DNA of 64,000 nt from Roseinatronobacter sp. S2 (GTDB lineage: Bacteria; Pseudomonadota; Alphaproteobacteria; Rhodobacterales; Rhodobacteraceae): assembly GCF_029581395.1 (NCBI RefSeq), contig NZ_CP121113.1:2352001-2416000 (forward strand), in the 5' to 3' direction. Made by a program: the position numbers and the translations under genes. A model generated the notes under the pieces. That model worked only from the letters and a program-made list of their open reading frames with translations. It had not been told where the DNA came from and did not search any database. How positions within the stretch are numbered: the first letter of the stretch is position 1; every line of letters starts with the position of its first letter. Of the stretch, positions 8,876-17,496 are shown one piece after another.

Positions 8876-9921
8876 TGGCTGATATTCATATCCGCCGCGA
8901 GGGGCGCGCAGGCCGCATTTCCCTGACCCGCGCAAAAGCGCTGAATGCGCTGAGTTATGATATGTGCATGGCCATAGATGCAGCACTGGTGGACTGGGCC
9001 GATGATGACAGCGTGGCCATCATCGTGATCGATGCCCAAGGGCAAAAAGCGTTCTGCGCAGGGGGTGATATTGCGCAGATGTATGAAACCGGCCGCGCGG
9101 GTGATTTCAGCTATGGTCGGAAATTCTGGGCCGATGAATACCGCATGAATGCGCGGCTGGCCGAATATGGCAAGCCTGTCGTTAGCTTCCTGCAGGGCTT
9201 TGTCATGGGCGGCGGCGTGGGTGTGGGCTGTCATGCCAGCCACCGTGTCGTATGCGAAAGCAGCCAGATCGCGATGCCTGAATGCAGCATTGGCCTGATA
9301 CCGGATGTTGGCGGCACATATTTGCTGGCGCGTGCCCCCGGACAGCTTGGCGCATATCTGGGCCTGACAGGCGCGCGCATGGGCGCAGGTGACGCCATTC
9401 GCGCGGGGTTTGCCGATCTGTTTGTGCCGGAAGCTGACTGGGACAGTATCAAGGCCGCGCTGGTGGCCAGCGGCAATACCGATGCGCTGGATGCGGGGAC
9501 ACAGGCGCCGCAGGGGCAACTGGCGGCGCATCAGGGCCTGATTGATGCCGCGTTCGGGCACGCGCTGCTTGCGGACATTGTCGCGTCGCTGGATAGGGAC
9601 GGATCGGATTTCGCGCAACGCACGGCAGCCACGCTGCGGCGCAATTCGCCCCTGGCAATGGCCTGTGCCTTGGAAATGCTGCACGCACGCAGCAAGCACG
9701 CGACCATCCGTGATGCGCTGGCGCGGGAGTTTCGCTTCACATGGCGGTCGATGGAACATGCGGATTTTCTGGAAGGCATTCGTGCCGCCATCATCGACAA
9801 GGACCGCACACCACACTGGCGCCATGACAGTATCGATGCAGTGCGCGGTGCAGATGTGGCCGCGATGCTGGCGTCCTTGGGACCGGATGAACTGACATTT
9901 GCCACAAGCGGGAAGGATTGA
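8875..9921 (+). CDS. 3-hydroxyisobutyryl-CoA hydrolase (enoyl-CoA hydratase family)
   Basis: The 348-residue crotonase-fold protein has the oxyanion-hole stretches FCAGGDIAQMYE and GFVMGGGVGVG, followed by MPECSIGLIPDVGG, which contains the Glu and Asp found in 3-hydroxyisobutyryl-CoA hydrolases. It is about 90 residues longer than simple enoyl-CoA hydratases, as this subfamily is. It would release 3-hydroxyisobutyrate, the substrate of MmsB encoded next. Start and stop overlap the neighbours, so the three genes are probably co-translated. A separate methacrylyl-CoA hydratase gene is not seen here. Confidence 0.93.
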   Translation: MADIHIRREGRAGRISLTRAKALNALSYDMCMAIDAALVDWADDDSVAIIVIDAQGQKAFCAGGDIAQMYETGRAGDFSYGRKFWADEYRMNARLAEYGKPVVSFLQGFVMGGGVGVGCHASHRVVCESSQIAMPECSIGLIPDVGGTYLLARAPGQLGAYLGLTGARMGAGDAIRAGFADLFVPEADWDSIKAALVASGNTDALDAGTQAPQGQLAAHQGLIDAAFGHALLADIVASLDRDGSDFAQRTAATLRRNSPLAMACALEMLHARSKHATIRDALAREFRFTWRSMEHADFLEGIRAAIIDKDRTPHWRHDSIDAVRGADVAAMLASLGPDELTFATSGKD

Positions 9922-9923
9922 GC

Positions 9924-10796
9924 ATGAAAATCGGGTTTATCGGATTGGGCAATATGGGCGGGCCTATGGCCGCCAATCTGGCCAGTGCAGGTCATAAGGT
10001 CACAGGGTTCGACCTTGTGGCCCCCTGCCCGCAAGGGGTAGCGCGCGCAACCAGCGCAACGGACGCCGCGGAAGGCGCGGATGTGGTCATAACAATGCTG
10101 CCCAATGGTGCGATCCTGCGCGATGTCGCCGCATCGGTCATTCCCGCCATGCGCGCGGGCGCGGTGCTGTGTGACTGCTCCACGGTCGATGTGGACAGCG
10201 CGCGCGCGGTGGCGCAGCAGGCTGCCGCCGCAGGGATTGGCGCACTGGATGCGCCCGTGTCGGGCGGGGTCGGCGGTGCCAGCGCGGGCACATTGACCTT
10301 TATGGCGGGTGGGTCCGACGCCGCGTTTGCGACCGTCCTGCCGCTGTTTGACATCATGGGCCAGAAGGCCGTTCATTGCGGCTCATCTGGCGCCGGTCAG
10401 GCGGCAAAAATCTGCAACAACATGATCCTTGGCGCAACAATGGCCGTTACCTGCGAGGCGTTTGCGCTGGCCGACAAGCTGGGGCTGGACCGCGCGCGTA
10501 TGTTCGATGTGGTGTCCACATCATCCGGCTATAGCTGGTCAATGAATGCCTATTGCCCCGCCCCCGGCATCGGCCCGCAAAGCCCTGCTGACAATGACTA
10601 CAAGCCGGGCTTTGCGGCGGAACTGATGCTGAAGGATCTGCGCCTGTCCCAGCAAGCCGCCGAAAGCGTGGACGCCCCCACCCCGATCGGCGCACGCGCA
10701 ACCGAACTCTATGCCCGTTTTGTCGAAGATGAGGGTGGCAAGGGGCGCGATTTTTCAGCGCTGCTGCCGCATTTCGCGGCGCGCGGGCGCGGCTGA
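9924..10796 (+). CDS. mmsB: 3-hydroxyisobutyrate dehydrogenase
   Basis: The 290-residue NAD-dependent enzyme oxidises 3-hydroxyisobutyrate to methylmalonate semialdehyde, the substrate of MmsA. The Rossmann motif GLGNMGGPMA, the substrate-binding DAPVSGGVGGA block and the catalytic lysine in GQAAKICNNM are all present. The ATG at 9924 is chosen over an in-frame TTG at 9918, since MKIGFIGLGNMG is the normal N-terminus and GGAAGG lies upstream. The last base overlaps the following regulator gene. Confidence 0.97.
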   Translation: MKIGFIGLGNMGGPMAANLASAGHKVTGFDLVAPCPQGVARATSATDAAEGADVVITMLPNGAILRDVAASVIPAMRAGAVLCDCSTVDVDSARAVAQQAAAAGIGALDAPVSGGVGGASAGTLTFMAGGSDAAFATVLPLFDIMGQKAVHCGSSGAGQAAKICNNMILGATMAVTCEAFALADKLGLDRARMFDVVSTSSGYSWSMNAYCPAPGIGPQSPADNDYKPGFAAELMLKDLRLSQQAAESVDAPTPIGARATELYARFVEDEGGKGRDFSALLPHFAARGRG

Positions 10797-11434
10797 TGGG
10801 ATGGGCGGCGCACGCCCTGCCGGGGCTGGCCCCGCACAGGGTTGCGCAACTTGACGCCCTGCCCCGACAAACCTGCGCGCCAGACCTGCGCCTGTTTCAC
10901 GCAGGTGATCTGGCGCAAGGGTTCGCCATCGTGCTGGATGGCCGCGTGGAGGTGCACCTGTCCAGCGCATCGGGCCGCGAGATCTTGCTTTATGCCATAG
11001 AACCCGGCCAAAGCTGCATTCAGACCACGCTGGGACTGATGGGCGACGCGCCCTATAGCGGCACGGCCACAACGGTCACGCATTGCACGCTTGTCATGAT
11101 CCCAGCGGCGCTGTTTCATGACCTGATCAATACCTCCTCCACCTTTCGCGGCTTTGTTTTTCGCGCCTTTGCCGCGCGCATGGGGGAAGTGACCGCCTTG
11201 CTGGAGCAGGTCGCGTTCATCCGCATTCAGGCGCGACTGGCGCGCGCCTTGCTGGACATGGAAACGGGGGGCGCCATTCACGCCACACATGCAGAACTGG
11301 CGGCCAGAATTGGCACGGCACGCGAAGTGATTTCACGGCAACTGGAACGCTGGACAGCAGCGGGCATTCTGCATACTGCGCGCGGCCATGTCAGTATTCG
11401 TGACAGGGCCGCATTGCTGGCGCTTGCGAAGTGA
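10796..11434 (+). CDS. Crp/Fnr-family transcriptional regulator
   Basis: The 212-residue protein has an N-terminal cyclic-nucleotide-binding-like beta barrel (about residues 15-120) and a C-terminal winged helix with AREVISRQLERW as recognition helix. Arg-Glu followed by Arg four positions later is the Crp-like DNA-reading pattern, predicting TGTGA-type sites. It has no cluster of four N-terminal cysteines, so it is not an iron-sulphur FNR; cysteines occur at 27, 74 (GQSC) and 97 (THC). The gene overlaps mmsB by one base and precedes a DUF2892 gene that has a palindrome ahead of it, suggesting it controls that gene rather than valine use. Confidence 0.88.
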   Translation: MGWAAHALPGLAPHRVAQLDALPRQTCAPDLRLFHAGDLAQGFAIVLDGRVEVHLSSASGREILLYAIEPGQSCIQTTLGLMGDAPYSGTATTVTHCTLVMIPAALFHDLINTSSTFRGFVFRAFAARMGEVTALLEQVAFIRIQARLARALLDMETGGAIHATHAELAARIGTAREVISRQLERWTAAGILHTARGHVSIRDRAALLALAK

Positions 11435-11446
11435 TCACGCCGCCTG

Positions 11447-11461
11447 TGTGACCATGTCACA
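11447..11461. promoter_or_regulatory. Crp/Fnr-type palindrome TGTGAC-CAT-GTCACA
   Basis: A perfect inverted repeat lies 12 bases after the stop of the Crp/Fnr gene and 63 bases before the DUF2892 start. The TGTGA half-site agrees with the Arg-Glu...Arg reading helix of the adjacent regulator. It is one base tighter than the canonical Crp spacing. Confidence 0.55.
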
Positions 11462-11523
11462 GACAGCACAAGATCGCTGTGATACCTTAGCGCCAGTCAG
11501 AAAACATTTAAGGAGTCTGTGTG

Positions 11524-11727
11524 ATGTTGGCACGAAATGTCGGCGGCATCGACCGCGTGTTGCGGATTGTTGTGGGCTTGGCCTTGATTGCAGGGTTCTT
11601 CGTGAACGCTGAAGCAAGCTTGCGCTGGCTGTATCTGATCGGAATCGTGCCCTTGGCGACCGGATTGATGCAGACCTGCCCGCTCTATTCCCTGATCGGG
11701 GTGAATACCTGTGCTGTGAAAAAATAA
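11524..11727 (+). CDS. DUF2892 (YgaP-like) two-helix membrane protein
   Basis: The 67-residue protein has two membrane segments (about residues 10-28 and 33-50) and the family's cysteine signature CPLYSLIGVNTC. In E. coli YgaP this domain is fused to a sulphur-transfer rhodanese domain, so a role near reactive-sulphur chemistry is plausible but inferred. The ATG at 11524 follows AAGGAGT. It lies 89 bp downstream of the Crp/Fnr gene and is followed by a clear terminator. Confidence 0.85.
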   Translation: MLARNVGGIDRVLRIVVGLALIAGFFVNAEASLRWLYLIGIVPLATGLMQTCPLYSLIGVNTCAVKK

Positions 11728-11745
11728 CCCCGCACAACGCCAGAT

Positions 11746-11785
11746 TGGTGGCATACACCTATGCCACCATTTCTTGCGTTTTTTT
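11746..11785 (+). terminator. Rho-independent terminator after DUF2892 gene
   Basis: TGGTGGCATA (11746-11755) pairs perfectly with TATGCCACCA (11760-11769) around a four-base loop. A T-rich tail with seven T residues follows at about 11779-11785. Confidence 0.75.
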
Positions 11786-11839
11786 CGTCAGAAGGGTCTT
11801 GCAGCCCAGCCCCGCCTTGGCTAAACAGCGCTTCACAGT

Positions 11840-11914
11840 TGGGGTGTAGCCAAGTGGTAAGGCATCGGTTTTTGGTACCGTGTATCGTAGGTTCGAATCC
11901 TACCACCCCAGCCA
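11840..11914 (+). tRNA. tRNA-Gln (anticodon UUG)
   Basis: The 75-nt sequence folds as a cloverleaf: acceptor TGGGGTG pairs with CACCCCA, the D-arm GCC/GGC and T-arm with GGTTCGAATCC are present, and the anticodon loop TTTTGGT gives TTG. The terminal GCCA includes an encoded CCA end. Confidence 0.95.
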
Positions 11915-12041
11915 GTTTTCCTGTAAGTATCTGATTTCAGTTTGTGTCTGCGAAGGTGGGCGTGCCTTCACAAATGCTGCATCATTTTGGCGAAACACAG
12001 CGCGCGCTTGATTGGTCTTGCGCAGCAGGCGGCGCGTGCAA

Positions 12042-13424
12042 TCAGAAGCTGCCGAACACAGTGCCCAAAGCGATCAGCAGCACCAGCGCGACAACCGGGA
12101 TAATCACCGCCACCACCGCGATGTCGCGATACGCCTGCCGGTGGGTCAGGCCGCAGATTGTCAGCAGCGTGATCACCGCGCCGTTATGCGGCAGCGCATC
12201 CAGCCCCCCTGTCGCCACCGCTGTCACGCGGTGCAGCAGGTCGGGCGCGATCCCTGCCGCCTGCCCCATCTGCATATATGTGTCGCCCAGCGTCGACAGC
12301 GCAATGCTCATCCCGCCAGAGGCTGATCCGGTGATCCCCGCCAGAAGGCTGGTGCCGACGGCCAGCGAAATCAGGGGATTGTCGCCCCCCACTGTCACAA
12401 CCCAGTCCCGGATCAGCCCGAATGCCGAGAGCGAGGCGATCACCGCACCAAACCCCACAAGGCTGGCGGTGTTGAAAATCGGCTTCAGCGAATCTGCGGC
12501 GCCGCGGTCCAGTGTGTCTGCCAGATTTGCGCGCAGCCTGCCAAAGTTCAGCGCCACCAGCCCGATTGACGACAGCGTCAGCGCCGCAATGATTGACCAC
12601 ACGCCCCGCAGCGACCCGACATCGGTTGCGCCATATTCGGGCAGACCCAGATAGCCTGTGTCCAGCGCCGGTATGATCACGAAGGTAAAGCACAGGTTCA
12701 GCACAATCACCAACACCAATGGCAGCGCCGCCATGGCCCGCGACGGGGGGGTGTCCATCTGCGCGCGTTTTTGCGGGGGTTCGTCATATGTGCCATATCC
12801 GGGACCAAGGCTGCGCGCACGCCGTTCCAGCCATTGCCAGCCCAACAGCAGCATGACAGCCCCTGTCAGAAGTCCCAGCCCGGGCGCGGCATAGGGCGTG
12901 GTGCCGAAATAGGGCATCGGGATCGCATTCTGGATTGCCGGTGTGCCCGGCAGCGCGGTCATGGTGAAGGTAAACGCGCCAAGCGCAATCGCAGCCGGTA
13001 TCAGCACCTTGGGCAAATCCGCCTGCCGGAACAGCGCCGATGCAATGGGATAGACCGCAAACGCCACCACAAACAGCGACACGCCCCCATAGGTCATGAC
13101 CGCGCACGACAGGATCACGGCCAGAATGGCCCGACCGGCCCCAAGCCTGTGAATAATTCCATCTGCCAGAACCTGCGCGCTGCCGGAGGCTTCCATCAGT
13201 TTGCCGAACACGGCCCCCAACAGGAACAGTGGAAAATACTGGATGATGAAACCGCCTGCCGCGTGCATGAACACTTGCGTGTAGCTTGCCAGCACGGGGC
13301 CGCCCTCGGACAGGGCCACGGCGAGGGTGGCCATCACCGGTGCAAGCAGCAACAGGCTGACGCCGCGATAGGCCAGAAACACCAAAGCGCCAAGCGCGAA
13401 AACAATGACGGCAATTCCGGTCAT
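12042..13424 (-). CDS. GntP-family permease (gluconate/hydroxy-acid transporter type)
   Basis: The protein of about 460 residues is highly hydrophobic with around twelve membrane segments and family-like blocks such as YFPLFLLGAVFGKLMEASGSA, shortened here to its core FGKLMEASG, and GGLDALPHNGAVITLL near the C-terminus. GntP members are proton symporters for gluconate, 3-hydroxybutyrate or related organic acids; the substrate cannot be read. The start is uncertain between ATG 13424 and ATG 13436. It is a single gene convergent with tRNA-Gln. Confidence 0.82.
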   Translation of the reverse strand: MTGIAVIVFALGALVFLAYRGVSLLLLAPVMATLAVALSEGGPVLASYTQVFMHAAGGFIIQYFPLFLLGAVFGKLMEASGSAQVLADGIIHRLGAGRAILAVILSCAVMTYGGVSLFVVAFAVYPIASALFRQADLPKVLIPAAIALGAFTFTMTALPGTPAIQNAIPMPYFGTTPYAAPGLGLLTGAVMLLLGWQWLERRARSLGPGYGTYDEPPQKRAQMDTPPSRAMAALPLVLVIVLNLCFTFVIIPALDTGYLGLPEYGATDVGSLRGVWSIIAALTLSSIGLVALNFGRLRANLADTLDRGAADSLKPIFNTASLVGFGAVIASLSAFGLIRDWVVTVGGDNPLISLAVGTSLLAGITGSASGGMSIALSTLGDTYMQMGQAAGIAPDLLHRVTAVATGGLDALPHNGAVITLLTICGLTHRQAYRDIAVVAVIIPVVALVLLIALGTVFGSF

Positions 13425-13599
13425 GTCACTTTGCATCCGGCGGCGGGGCGATGCACAATATGGCGCATCACGCGTTCATGCCCTGTATGGCCCGAAGCGA
13501 CAGGATTGATGCGCGCGCTTTGTGTGTTCAGTGCCATATGTGATCGCCCGCCTTGCTGCACCGCAGCATAAGCCGTCCATCGCGAAGGGTCAATGTGAT

Positions 13600-13618
13600 A
13601 CGCCCACCTTACGGGCGT
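13600..13618 (-). terminator. Weak hairpin downstream of DCC-family gene
   Basis: ACGCCC and GGGCGT form a six-base stem with a seven-base loop 22 bases beyond the stop of the DCC-family gene. There is no T-run, so termination is uncertain. Confidence 0.3.
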
Positions 13619-13639
13619 TCCATCGCGCCCCGAGTCCGC

Positions 13640-14002
13640 CTAAGCCCTGCGCAGGCGATACAGGTGCAATCTGTAAAGCGCAGGCGCGGCAATCCGGTTA
13701 TAGCCCCATGCGGCGATGTGGCGCACAACCGGCAGGTTGGCCACGCGCGCCATCCAGTGCAGCTTTGGCACGGCACGCCATATCAGAACAAATGCCGGAA
13801 AGCCGGAAATAATCACCCTGCCCTGCCTTGCATGAATGCGCCGCGTGGCCTGTTCGGGTGTCAGGCCCCAATCGTTCAACGGGGCGCTGTGAAGGTCCAC
13901 GAAATCCAGCGGGGCGGCCACTTCCATGGCCAGCTTGCGGTAATGCGCAATTTCCGCCGCGCAGATCGGGCATTGCCCGTTATACAGAATTTCCGTTGTC
14001 AT
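13640..14002 (-). CDS. DCC-family (DUF393) thiol-disulphide oxidoreductase-like protein
   Basis: The 120-residue protein starts with EILYNGQCPICAAEI, matching the YDGxCPxC signature of the DCC family except that Asp is replaced by Asn. These proteins have a thioredoxin-like fold and are predicted redox proteins. The ATG at 14002 puts the motif at residue 5, as in relatives; an in-frame ATG at 14014 is also possible. It lies about 30 bp after alkB on the same strand, so the two may be co-transcribed. Confidence 0.85.
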   Translation of the reverse strand: MTTEILYNGQCPICAAEIAHYRKLAMEVAAPLDFVDLHSAPLNDWGLTPEQATRRIHARQGRVIISGFPAFVLIWRAVPKLHWMARVANLPVVRHIAAWGYNRIAAPALYRLHLYRLRRA

Positions 14003-14032
14003 AACCCCGAACATAGTGCCCGCAGCGCGCGG

Positions 14033-15172
14033 TCAAGACGCCCCGCGCGGAATTGGGGTTTCATGGCGGTCATATTCCCCCCAATCCGATATATCGGGAT
14101 AGAACTGGCGCCGCCATGCGCGCACTTTCGGGTTCATGAACCGCCGCCACAAGGGTGGGACCATCGCCAGTGTCGTCAGCGCCGGATAGCCGAATGGCAG
14201 TTGCGGGGCCTGATCGGTGCCATAGGTCTGCAACAAGGGAAAACGGCGGTCGGGTTTGGTATGGTGGTCTGAATGGCGTTGCAGGTTGATCATCAGCCAG
14301 TTCGATGCCCGATGCGATGCGTTCCAGCTGTGATGCGGGCGCACGGGTTCATATTTTCCGTCCCCCAGATGCCGCCGTGTCAGACCGTAATGTTCAATGT
14401 AGTTCGTCAGTTCCAGCTGCCAGATGGCGATTAATGCCTGCCACATGAACAGCACCAGCCCCCATGCGCCGCCAATTACGAAAGCCAGCGCCAGCATTGC
14501 GCCCTGAAGGGCGGCGTAGCGCCAGAACGGGTTGGTGCGGTGCCACACCGGCAGGCCCTTGCGCGCCAGCATGGCCGCCTCTGCACGCCACGCAGATGGC
14601 GGGCAGTCGCGCAGCACGCGCAGGAAATAGGCCTGAAACCCTTCGCCCATGCGCGCGGTCACAGGGTCGCGCGGGGTGCCGATATAGCGGTGATGCACCT
14701 GCAAATGTTCCGACCGGAAATGCGAATACAGCACCGATGCCAGCAGCAGATCGCCCAGCCACCGCTCCATCGCCGTTTTCTGGTGCAGCAGTTCATGGCT
14801 ATAGACGATGCCAATCACCCCCGACATGACACCCACCCCGAACATCAGCGCCAGTTGCTCCAGCCAGTGCAGATGCGACGTTGTGGCGACCCACCACAGC
14901 GCGCCGAAAATGACCACGAATTGCACCGGAAACCAGATCAGCGTGATCAGCCGGTACCAGAACAGATCCGCCAGCGGGGTTTCGGTGTCGGGGTTGTCGT
15001 TATACAGGCCGGTGATGAAATCCATCACTGTAAAGGCGACCCAGCCATAAAGCGGCATCAGCGCCAGCCACCAGCCCCCCCAAAGCGCCGCCATCACAAC
15101 CAATGGCACAAAGCCCAACGACGCCCAGAAGGGAAGCGCTGCGGACAGGCGGCGGAACTGCTGTGGTGTCAC
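14033..15172 (-). CDS. alkB: Alkane 1-monooxygenase (AlkB-type membrane di-iron hydroxylase)
   Basis: The 379-residue membrane protein has the eight-histidine di-iron signatures of AlkB: HELLHQ, EHLQVHHR, the spaced NYIEHYG and LQRHSDHH. Six membrane segments are visible, two at the N-terminus around residues 15-50. AlkB hydroxylates terminal carbons of medium-chain alkanes using rubredoxin. The start is a GTG at 15172 with AAAGG nine bases upstream. No rubredoxin, rubredoxin reductase or alkS gene is nearby, so electron-transfer partners must be elsewhere. Confidence 0.93.
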   Translation of the reverse strand: MTPQQFRRLSAALPFWASLGFVPLVVMAALWGGWWLALMPLYGWVAFTVMDFITGLYNDNPDTETPLADLFWYRLITLIWFPVQFVVIFGALWWVATTSHLHWLEQLALMFGVGVMSGVIGIVYSHELLHQKTAMERWLGDLLLASVLYSHFRSEHLQVHHRYIGTPRDPVTARMGEGFQAYFLRVLRDCPPSAWRAEAAMLARKGLPVWHRTNPFWRYAALQGAMLALAFVIGGAWGLVLFMWQALIAIWQLELTNYIEHYGLTRRHLGDGKYEPVRPHHSWNASHRASNWLMINLQRHSDHHTKPDRRFPLLQTYGTDQAPQLPFGYPALTTLAMVPPLWRRFMNPKVRAWRRQFYPDISDWGEYDRHETPIPRGAS

Positions 15173-15278
15173 GATACTGGCCTTTCACTGATACGGGCCG
15201 TGCAATAAAGGGAATTCCCTTCGCCGCGCATGATACCAAAAACCGCGCCACATCAAAGCCCCGCCGGATGCGACAGAT

Positions 15279-15779
15279 TCACACCTTATGCTGCGCCAGC
15301 AACCCGTGCATCAGGTCGGGCTGCACGATTTCGATCCAGTAGCCATCAGGGTCGCGGATAAAGGCGATTTCCTTCATCCCCCCCGCGCCCAGCCGCTTCT
15401 GGAATGTCACGCCCATCGCATCGAACCGCGCGCAGGCGGCGGCAATATCGGGGACCGCCACGCAGATATGACCAAAGCCCTTGGGGTCGGAATTGCCCGA
15501 ATGCATGGCCCTGTCATCGTCTTCGGTGCCCCAGTTATGGGTTAGTTCCAACAGGCCCATAGCGCTGAACGCGTGTTCCAGCGACCCGTCGGACTGGTCG
15601 GAATGGCCGCGCGGTTGCAGGAAATACAGCGAAAAGCGCGCTTCCTCAAAGTCCAGCCGTGTGACAAGGCGGAACCCCAGCACTTCCTCGTAGAATTCCA
15701 GCGCGCGCGCAGGTTCCTTGATGCGCAGCATCGTATGGGTCAGTTTATACTGCGCTGTCTGGGATAGGTCGTTTGTCAT
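15279..15779 (-). CDS. gloA: Lactoylglutathione lyase (glyoxalase I)
   Basis: The 166-residue protein shows the glyoxalase I pattern: HTMLRIKEPARALEFYEEVLG at the start (metal-binding His), ELTHNWGTE (Glu), GFGHICVAVPD (His) and PDGYWIEIVQP (Glu). It isomerises the methylglyoxal-glutathione adduct to lactoylglutathione. The start at 15779 is preceded by GAAGG; the frame remains open upstream only over mutY sequence. It is 16 bases after mutY on the same strand. Confidence 0.95.
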   Translation of the reverse strand: MTNDLSQTAQYKLTHTMLRIKEPARALEFYEEVLGFRLVTRLDFEEARFSLYFLQPRGHSDQSDGSLEHAFSAMGLLELTHNWGTEDDDRAMHSGNSDPKGFGHICVAVPDIAAACARFDAMGVTFQKRLGAGGMKEIAFIRDPDGYWIEIVQPDLMHGLLAQHKV

Positions 15780-15795
15780 GATGCCTTCGTCCTTT

Positions 15796-16842
15796 TCATA
15801 TGTCGGTGAAATAAGGGGCCGCCAGCGCATGCGCCTTGCGCATGACAGTCGGCAGCGCGGTCGGGGTGAAATCCTGCGCGGGCACAAACAGCCCCTGCGT
15901 GTTCATGGGCAGATGGGCCACTTCCAGCGTCAGGCGCAAGTGGAAATGCGTGAAGGTGTGGCGCACCTCCCCGCCCAGTGGCGTCCAGTCGGCGGCCACG
16001 GGCGCGGCAGGTATGGGCGGCATTTCGGCCCATGTACTGCCGGGCCAGCCCAGCATACCGCCCAGCAGCCCGTGATCGGGGCGGCGTTCCATCAGCCATG
16101 CCCCGTCCACGCGCCGCCCGACATAGGCGATGCCCAGACGCACAGGAATGGATGCCTTGCGCGATTTCTGCGGCAGCATGGCCGCCGTGCCCGCCACGCG
16201 CGCCGCGCAATCGCCCATCAGCGGGCAAATGCCGCAGGCGGGGCTGCGCGGGGTGCACACCGTGGCCCCAAGATCCATGACCGCCTGCGCATAATCGCCC
16301 GCCCGCCGCGCAGGTGTCAGACCTGCCGCCAGTGCCGTCAGCCGGGGTTTGGCCGCAGGCAGGGGCGTGTGTTCATCAAACAACCGCGCCATCACACGTT
16401 CGACATTGCCATCAACCACGGTTTCAGGATGGTCAAAGGCAATCGCCGCAATCGCCGCCGATGTGTAGGGGCCAATTCCGGGCAATGCCTGCAACCCTTC
16501 GCGCGTGTCGGGAAAACCGCCCTGCCCTGCGACCACGCGCGCGCATTTCAGCAGATTGCGCGCCCGCGCATAATATCCAAGCCCCGCCCATTCGGCCATC
16601 ACATCGGCGTCGTCGGCTGCCGCCAGTGCCTGCACATCGGGCCAGCGGGTGGTGAAGCGGTGAAAATAGTCCTTCACCGCCGCCACGGTGGTTTGTTGCA
16701 ACATCACTTCCGACAGCCAGATGCGGTAAGGGTCCGGCCGCGCGCCGGAATGTGGCGGTATGCGCCATGGCAAATCGCGGGCGTGGCGGTCATACCAGTC
16801 CAGCAACCGTGTTGAAATATCCGTGGCCGCGCTGTCGCGCAT
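15796..16842 (-). CDS. mutY: A/G-specific adenine DNA glycosylase
   Basis: The 348-residue enzyme removes adenine mispaired with 8-oxoguanine. It has the helix-hairpin-helix LQALPGIGPYTSAAI, the catalytic Asp in VDGNVERVMAR, the iron-sulphur cysteines in CTPRSPACGICPLMGDC and a C-terminal NUDIX-like domain. The start at 16842 (MRDSAATDIS) gives normal length; extending the frame further upstream would overlap the dciA-like gene. It is divergent from that gene with about 100 bp between. Confidence 0.96.
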   Translation of the reverse strand: MRDSAATDISTRLLDWYDRHARDLPWRIPPHSGARPDPYRIWLSEVMLQQTTVAAVKDYFHRFTTRWPDVQALAAADDADVMAEWAGLGYYARARNLLKCARVVAGQGGFPDTREGLQALPGIGPYTSAAIAAIAFDHPETVVDGNVERVMARLFDEHTPLPAAKPRLTALAAGLTPARRAGDYAQAVMDLGATVCTPRSPACGICPLMGDCAARVAGTAAMLPQKSRKASIPVRLGIAYVGRRVDGAWLMERRPDHGLLGGMLGWPGSTWAEMPPIPAAPVAADWTPLGGEVRHTFTHFHLRLTLEVAHLPMNTQGLFVPAQDFTPTALPTVMRKAHALAAPYFTDI

Positions 16843-16941
16843 GGGTGTGGTCCTTCTTGTCAAATTCGCGTGCGCCCTCTGGCCCTCGGCGTCATAAAGG
16901 GTAAACTGCACATCACAACCCGCAAGAGTACATCGCGCATT

Positions 16942-17496
16942 ATGGCAAAAAAACAGTCCCCCAAACCGAATGGCTTCGTGCCACCCGCGCGCCGCAGGCG
17001 CGGGTTCGAGGCGGCGTCGGGCCTGTTGAACACGCAGATTCGCAAAGTAGGCGAAGCGCGCGGTTTTGCTGTCAGCCGGCTGCTGACCCATTGGGCCGAA
17101 ATTGCAGGCACCGATCTGGCCGCCTGCTGCCGCCCCGTCAAGGTCAGCTACGGGCGCGGCGGCCTTGGGGCCACACTGACACTTCTGACAACAGGCGCGG
17201 CGGGGCCAATGCTGCAAATGCGCCTGCCCGCCCTGCGCGAGAAGGTGAACGCCTGCTATGGCTATAACGCCATTGCGCGCATCACCCTGACCCAGACCGC
17301 GCCCATGGGCTTTTCCGAAGGGCAGGCAGAATTCACCCCCGCCCCCAAACCCGCGCCCAAGGCCCCCGATCCCCACATATTGCGTCAGGCCAAAGCGGTT
17401 GCCGATGGCGTGCATGATGACGGGCTGCGCACAGCCCTTGAACGACTGGCAGGAAATGTGCTTTCCAAGGCCTCGAACAACAAAGGACATATCTGA
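16942..17496 (+). CDS. DciA-like protein (DUF721)
   Basis: The 184-residue protein carries a DUF721/DciA domain from about residue 25 to 125, with LTHWAEIAGTDLA and a following beta-rich region. DciA is the ancestral loader or recruiter of the replicative helicase in bacteria lacking DnaC; whether this copy does so is inference. The N-terminus is basic and the C-terminal third is Pro/Ala-rich and probably disordered. The ATG at 16942 has only a weak ribosome site. Its stop overlaps the start of the DsbA-like gene. Confidence 0.75.
   Translation: MAKKQSPKPNGFVPPARRRRGFEAASGLLNTQIRKVGEARGFAVSRLLTHWAEIAGTDLAACCRPVKVSYGRGGLGATLTLLTTGAAGPMLQMRLPALREKVNACYGYNAIARITLTQTAPMGFSEGQAEFTPAPKPAPKAPDPHILRQAKAVADGVHDDGLRTALERLAGNVLSKASNNKGHI

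Noticed and set aside
16843..17490. An N-terminal extension of mutY across the DciA-like gene
   Set aside because: It would add about 216 residues of antisense translation; the normal MutY N-terminus begins at 16842.
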